52,944 bases of DNA from Candidatus Zixiibacteriota bacterium (lineage in GTDB: Bacteria; Electryoneota; B3-LCP): positions 1 to 52,944 of the forward strand of contig QZKQ01000085.1 of assembly GCA_003599535.1 (NCBI GenBank), in the 5' to 3' direction. Within the stretch, counting starts at the first letter, position 1. Each line of letters begins with the position of its first letter. The translations under genes and the position numbers were made by a program. Positions 50,401 through 52,944 of the stretch are shown here, one piece after another. Below the pieces are notes generated by a model that made no database searches, was not told where the DNA came from, and saw only the letters and a list, made by a program, of their open reading frames with translations.

Positions 50401-51129
50401 CGGTACTACTCCGGGCAACCCTGCCTGGTCGTCGGACCGACTCCGGCTTCCCTGAGCCGCATACCCATCGTGCAGCCGGAGGACTATTACAAAGTATCCC
50501 GAATTACGCTGAAGCCGCAGCAGGGTTCCAATTTTTCACTGTACAATCACAAGCAGTACTACAACTTAAGCGCCGGGGACGTTCGGATTGAATATATCGG
50601 GTGTTCCTACGAGGACATCCTGAAGGACCTGGTGACCGATGTGACGGGACATTGGCAGACTAAAATTGTCCTGGATACTCTGATCTACGATTCCCTGGAA
50701 ACCATTGACACGGTATTCGCTGAGACATGGCAGGGGAGCTTGGAATTGAACCGGCAATCCGCAGCCAACATCACGCTGCTTCATCTCCCCAAATGGGGTG
50801 TAATGAGCAGTGAGAACATCCCTTACCTGGAAAGCGAAGATGAAGATCCACTACCGGTGGATTTGACCAACTGGGTAACCCGAACAGATCGGATTCTGGA
50901 GCTTGAAGTGCCCCTGGAATATGGCCGGCTGCACCTGCCGGAAGAGGTCCACCTCGGCGGCGGTCTCTATGCCTTCGACCTGGTGCCGCAGTGGAATGTT
51001 CAAACCCGGATCCTTACCATGACCTCAAACCTTACCATCCGGAGTGGAATCTGCGATCGGGGTGAGTTCATCGCCTTTATCCGCCAGGTGGATGAGGTGT
51101 TCAATAGCGCTCTGGTGTTTGAAAAATGA
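47407..51129 (+). CDS. Large exported TPR-containing protein with transglutaminase domain (DUF3857-like)
   Basis: GTG start at 47407 with AAGGAG at 7-nt spacing; 1240 aa. The N-terminus is a signal-like segment (MSRLCLGCAAMLALPVIAGA). Residues ~30-100 and ~440-620 are helical and TPR-like (AWEALKRLDIATAKTHFEAA, DKAIREARVIHEMTGD). Residues ~650-890 resemble the DUF3857 beta-domain. The transglutaminase core has a full triad: Cys929 (SNRWGDCKDKGHLLIQML), His970 (FSFNHLMVACR) and Asp985 (IYVDASDKGFAP). A beta-rich tail of ~240 residues ends the chain without a sorting domain, so it is probably periplasmic. The gene and its upstream gap are clearly AT-richer than the neighbours. No promoter is recognised. 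It may be a protein-processing peptidase or amidase; the substrate is unknown. Confidence 0.85.
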   Translation: MKRRQFMSRLCLGCAAMLALPVIAGATSSEAWEALKRLDIATAKTHFEAALEESPDDLAVMRGLLLTAYFDLDVPLQAKMIQKMIKTDPANPYLLPVFEFMAEELGDWKDQNKLHAEIGQALSRHGRGALAYSGKFIQAGAYYKCGQDKGAKMMAAAGCAPGCWTVGPFENKSQIAAYRPLPGETAPLDTAAQFRGKMGTVAGWSWIPNVYLGDLVPVQAMKNSEDMACQARLFFELPEDMEVVIGLGGVFHYRMYLDGLKIHDDPVFRNANEREAFQVKLSRGAHELALVMGAEETVIFSVLVVDQDYNPIPKLKWLRQARITPADSLQVHKVHPIFDPFDAHVAVQGEAPDTRLWHSILRMYNGFAHEVMKDLESLHQKGELNLLEQWALYSSYKTLEEEMLAGEVLRNFHENAPTPWSELRWIQLESESSSPSAEHYINLQQKYRDRYAIDAMAAVVPALSADVETTIRQLNQVAEKYPWCASVHALLFIFYADALKDYDKAIREARVIHEMTGDRSILDKVEFSLFLLQGRVDQAIKNKWKNLRAAHGLDVPIGEMAELTRQLNRSAEFIPYLDSLKQCYPYNLENYPLLQAAYLQLGQQSKAQAVSLELHRLDPSDVRPYILNDSLRHYATFDSIFGAVDVASLWGETPPQNELGGKTFYFLLDRQQVLLFDSGVWLQDVHSIRVLLDQDAVQLMQSMQLDFDPDTDESSELITARRLRKNGSPLAATREGQELAFKDLKPGDAIELHFRTWGGQSGDLWNDYWVDYQTGSTYFQRRWEFSILTNRADLQYRSIPPAPEATVSDRCGFRKYTWQEDNTPAVLLNVHSTPPSRDLLGSVVVSTLQDWEQLNQWYHSISKAVLGDNPRARTLARQLTAGDSTDDQKLASLYRHIVNTIPYQVIPLDYDGSIPHRPDEVLSNRWGDCKDKGHLLIQMLREVGIEAWPVLVSSRFSGTQLPLPAFSFNHLMVACRIHGDTIYVDASDKGFAPRKSVNRYYSGQPCLVVGPTPASLSRIPIVQPEDYYKVSRITLKPQQGSNFSLYNHKQYYNLSAGDVRIEYIGCSYEDILKDLVTDVTGHWQTKIVLDTLIYDSLETIDTVFAETWQGSLELNRQSAANITLLHLPKWGVMSSENIPYLESEDEDPLPVDLTNWVTRTDRILELEVPLEYGRLHLPEEVHLGGGLYAFDLVPQWNVQTRILTMTSNLTIRSGICDRGEFIAFIRQVDEVFNSALVFEK

Positions 51130-51151
51130 TCATGCCGCACCAGTGAACACC

Positions 51152-51181
51152 AACCGGGGCAGCCTGACCGCTGCCCCGGTT
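51152..51181. terminator. Hairpin between convergent genes
   Basis: A perfect 12-bp stem (AACCGGGGCAGC) with loop CTGACC, followed on the plus strand by CATTTTCCC. It lies between the 1240-aa gene and the convergent methyltransferase and can serve both. Confidence 0.75.
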
Positions 51182-51203
51182 CATTTTCCCTCAGGATCTG
51201 TAA

Positions 51204-52322
51204 CTACCGTTTCCGCGAAATGTAGAAGCAGTTCAGGATGTCGTCCGGAAGGGTCTTGATGTCCACCTCCCGGAATCCGGCTTCGGAGAGTTTCGCCCGG
51301 GCCAACTGCCGGCCCCACACCGTTCCCAGCGCTTCGCCGTCCTGCGCCAGCGACACGGTCATGCAATGGAAGGTGGAAAAGCCGAACAGGGTCGGCGCCA
51401 TGGGGTGGTCCAGGTTCTCTTCCAGGTTGCTGGAGGCGTCAATGTCCTGCATCAGGAACACGCCGCCATCCTTCAGCGCCCGGTGAATGGCCTGCAGCGC
51501 CTGGGTGGGCCGGGCCATGTCGTGGATGCTGTCGAAGGCGGTGATCAGGTCGTAGCGTCCCTGGTCGGTCAAATCGGCGGCGTCGGCCTGGTCGAACTGC
51601 ACATTGGTCAGCTCCAGGCGGGAGGCCTCTTCCCGGCCTGTGGCCACCCCCTCTTCGGACAAGTCAATGCCCCGGAAGCGGCTGTTGGGGAAGGCGCGGG
51701 CCAGTACGGTCATGGCGCGGCCGGTGCCGGAACCGATGTCCAGGACCTCGGCGCCCCGTTCCAGCGTCTCCCGCAGGCCGGGAATCAGGGGGATGATCCG
51801 GTCCACCAGGCTATGGTCGAAGATGCGGGCGGTCTCTTCGGCCTGCAGTCGCTGGAAATGGGGGAAGGCCGCGTAGGGCACGCCGCCGCCGTTGCGGAAG
51901 GCTTCGGCGACCTGGTCTTCCACGCTGCCCATCAGGTGGATGTACTGGAAGAACATGGCCAGATTGTCCACGCCGGCGGACTGGGTCAGGCTGGCGGCGT
52001 GTTCCGGCGGCAGGCGAAAGGTGCGGTCTTCGGGGTTGTACTCCACGATGCGGCCCACGGTCATCCCGCCCAGCCATTCCCGCACGTAGCGCTCGTTCAG
52101 GCCCGCGATCCGGGCGATCTGTTCGCTGGTGGACCAGGGCAGTCCGGACAGGGTATCGAACAATCCCAGCTTGTGTCCCAGGCTGATCATCAGGCCCAGG
52201 ATGCCGTCATTCAATATGCTGACCAACTGCGCCGAAAAGGCCTGGGCTTTGGTCTCGAATTCCGCCTCGGATGAGGCTTCCATGATGTTCCGTTCTCTGC
52301 GGTCACTATCCTTGTCTGGCAT
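51204..52322 (-). CDS. Class I SAM-dependent methyltransferase with N-terminal winged helix
   Basis: 372 aa from the ATG at 52322 (GAGAGA upstream); an ATG at 52283 is an alternative start. Residues ~30-115 form a winged-helix/dimerisation part (ISLGHKLGLFDTLSGLPWST, SEQIARIAGLNERYVREWLG). The Rossmann core has the SAM loop VLDIGSGTGRAMTVLARAFP, FRGIDLSEEGVATGREEA, FDQADAADL and DLITAFDSIHDMARPTQAL. The layout matches the Rv2258c-like group of small-molecule methyltransferases, whose substrates are mostly unknown. It is transcribed toward the 1240-aa gene. A hairpin in its leader is described separately. No link to neighbouring pathways is visible. Confidence 0.88.
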   Translation of the reverse strand: MPDKDSDRRERNIMEASSEAEFETKAQAFSAQLVSILNDGILGLMISLGHKLGLFDTLSGLPWSTSEQIARIAGLNERYVREWLGGMTVGRIVEYNPEDRTFRLPPEHAASLTQSAGVDNLAMFFQYIHLMGSVEDQVAEAFRNGGGVPYAAFPHFQRLQAEETARIFDHSLVDRIIPLIPGLRETLERGAEVLDIGSGTGRAMTVLARAFPNSRFRGIDLSEEGVATGREEASRLELTNVQFDQADAADLTDQGRYDLITAFDSIHDMARPTQALQAIHRALKDGGVFLMQDIDASSNLEENLDHPMAPTLFGFSTFHCMTVSLAQDGEALGTVWGRQLARAKLSEAGFREVDIKTLPDDILNCFYISRKR

Positions 52323-52362
52323 GGTGTCTCTCGGTTATAAAAAAGTGGAAATCAAACGCGAA

Positions 52363-52386
52363 GACCCTGCGGTTTGCGGCAGGGTC
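52363..52386 (-). promoter_or_regulatory. Hairpin in the leader of the methyltransferase gene
   Basis: GACCCTGC/GCAGGGTC, an 8-bp stem with an 8-nt loop, 41-64 nt upstream of the start on the minus strand. A T-run (CTTTTTT) lies between it and the ribosome site. It could be an attenuator or the 3' end of a small regulatory RNA structure. No known riboswitch class is recognised. Confidence 0.35.
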
Positions 52387-52538
52387 ATCTATTTTCGGGT
52401 TGTTATAAATACGGAATGTTAATCTGCTAATTTGCAGGAACTTAGTGAAGGAGTACGCGAAGATTCAAGGGGCGGGAACATCGAAGAGGCGGGAAGGCTG
52501 TGGGGCGGGCCTGGCCATGATACTATCCGGAGCCGCCG

Positions 52539-52643
52539 TGTAGGGGCGATGCATTGGCCCGGCGGGGGCCTCGTTCTTCAGGGTGGAATATCCGCCTGCC
52601 GGAAGGCTGCATCGTACGGGAATGAAAGCCAATGCTTCGCCCT
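52539..52643. repeat. 105-bp inverted-repeat element, copy B
   Basis: The left end TGTAGGGGCGATGCATTGGC and right end AATGCTTCGCCCT are imperfect inverted repeats. Same length, ends and internal GGAAGGCTGC as copy A at 41323. Confidence 0.65.
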
Positions 52644-52672
52644 CTGCCAGGTCAGGTGAACATCCCGGTCTC

Positions 52673-52778
52673 AGGGCGAAGCATCTGCGCACCGGATCAA
52701 GCCGTGCCGCCTCCCGCTGGCGGTTGAGATGATATCAACCTGTGGAGGCCTCTTTAAGGCAGATGCATCGCCCCTACA
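52673..52778. repeat. 106-bp inverted-repeat element, copy C (inverted)
   Basis: It starts AGGGCGAAGCATCTGC and ends GCAGATGCATCGCCCCTACA, the reverse orientation of copy B, 29 bp away. The ends are conserved and the centre is different. Confidence 0.62.
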
Positions 52779-52944
52779 CCCCACTTCCACCCTTCGGGAC
52801 CCCCTCCGGGGCCATGACACTGCGCCTATGTAGGGTAGGTCAGACATTCCTGAGATCTTTGAAATACTCTCTACGTCTACCGGATTTTTCGCCCAGCGGT
52901 GTCATTACGCTATCCGAGCCGTAAAAGAGCGTACTGGGCTTGAA

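Larger units (their letters stand above)
52387..52944. other. Gene-free right end of the window
   Basis: Upstream region of the minus-strand methyltransferase. It includes an AT-rich patch (52391-52440) with no clear -35/-10 pair, then two 105/106-bp elements. From 52780 to the end I see only short, unsupported reading frames. Confidence 0.45.

Noticed and set aside
1-52944. tRNA, rRNA, prophage or integrase genes
   Set aside because: I looked for tRNA-like cloverleaf ends with CCA, rRNA cores and recombinase motifs and saw none. A tRNA or Infernal scan could still find something missed by eye.

Overview
The window is 52.9 kb of GC-rich bacterial DNA (roughly 60-65% G+C by eye, with a few poorer patches). 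Twelve genes encode secreted proteins that end in the same C-terminal sorting module: a PNPFNP-like start, then VYDxxGRxVxxLxDG, then SGxYxxRL and a Lys-rich end. This is the FlgD-Ig/type IX secretion (T9SS) 'por' type. With a PorV/PorQ-family protein and a SusC/CirA-type TonB-dependent receptor, this points to an FCB-superphylum lineage, probably an uncultured candidate phylum of the KSB1/LCP-89/Delongbacteria/Latescibacteria kind. The promoters found are E. coli-like (TTGACA-17-TATATT) and not Bacteroidota-like. There is no rRNA, tRNA or CRISPR array, and no intact transposase gene, so the phylum cannot be fixed from the window.

Layout. 1-17.7 kb is a run of plus-strand genes for surface proteins: a LamG/CARDB-like protein cut by the window edge, a subtilase, a TonB-dependent receptor, a 998-aa sorting-domain protein, a PorV/PorQ protein, an LVIVD propeller, a vWA protein and a Tat-signal DUF362 protein. 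18.0-32.7 kb reads as a surface-sugar cluster: WbqC, a GtrB/ArnC-like glycosyltransferase, a NeuD-like acyltransferase, a MaoC hydratase, a CitE-type CoA lyase, a PaaK/CapK-like ligase, a WecE/RffA-type aminotransferase, an NDP-hexose 2,3-dehydratase and a GT39 transferase. It is interrupted by an FG-GAP surface protein and by a regulatory operon (small TonB-domain protein, ECF sigma factor, small membrane protein, TonB-domain lipoprotein). 32.8-37.0 kb holds an LCMT-type methyltransferase, a histidine kinase with an extracytoplasmic propeller, and a DUF116 protein. 37.2-47.1 kb is a second surface-protein block: an octaheme cytochrome, a kelch protein, a beta-helix protein, an OBAP/DUF1264 protein, a PNGase-like transglutaminase and an FG-GAP protein. 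47.4-52.3 kb has a 1240-aa TPR/transglutaminase protein and a winged-helix methyltransferase. The right end is repeat-rich.

Most notable observations. (1) Two sorting-domain genes, the octaheme cytochrome and the beta-helix protein, are each split by one in-frame TGA with the same frame open and homologous-looking on both sides. Each TGA is followed after 20 or 17 nt by a hairpin with a GAT apical loop, which is the geometry of a bacterial SECIS. They may be new secreted selenoproteins or regulated readthrough; nonsense mutation or assembly error is not excluded. (2) The sugar cluster combines an aminotransferase, a C-2 deoxygenating dehydratase, acyl-CoA enzymes, an acyltransferase and an ArnC/ArnT-like transfer pair, which suggests an acylated deoxy-amino sugar exported to the cell surface. 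(3) Two families of short inverted-repeat elements, two 87-bp copies and three 105/106-bp copies, have conserved ends and variable centres. (4) Six promoters share almost the same sequence, five with an exact 17-bp spacer.
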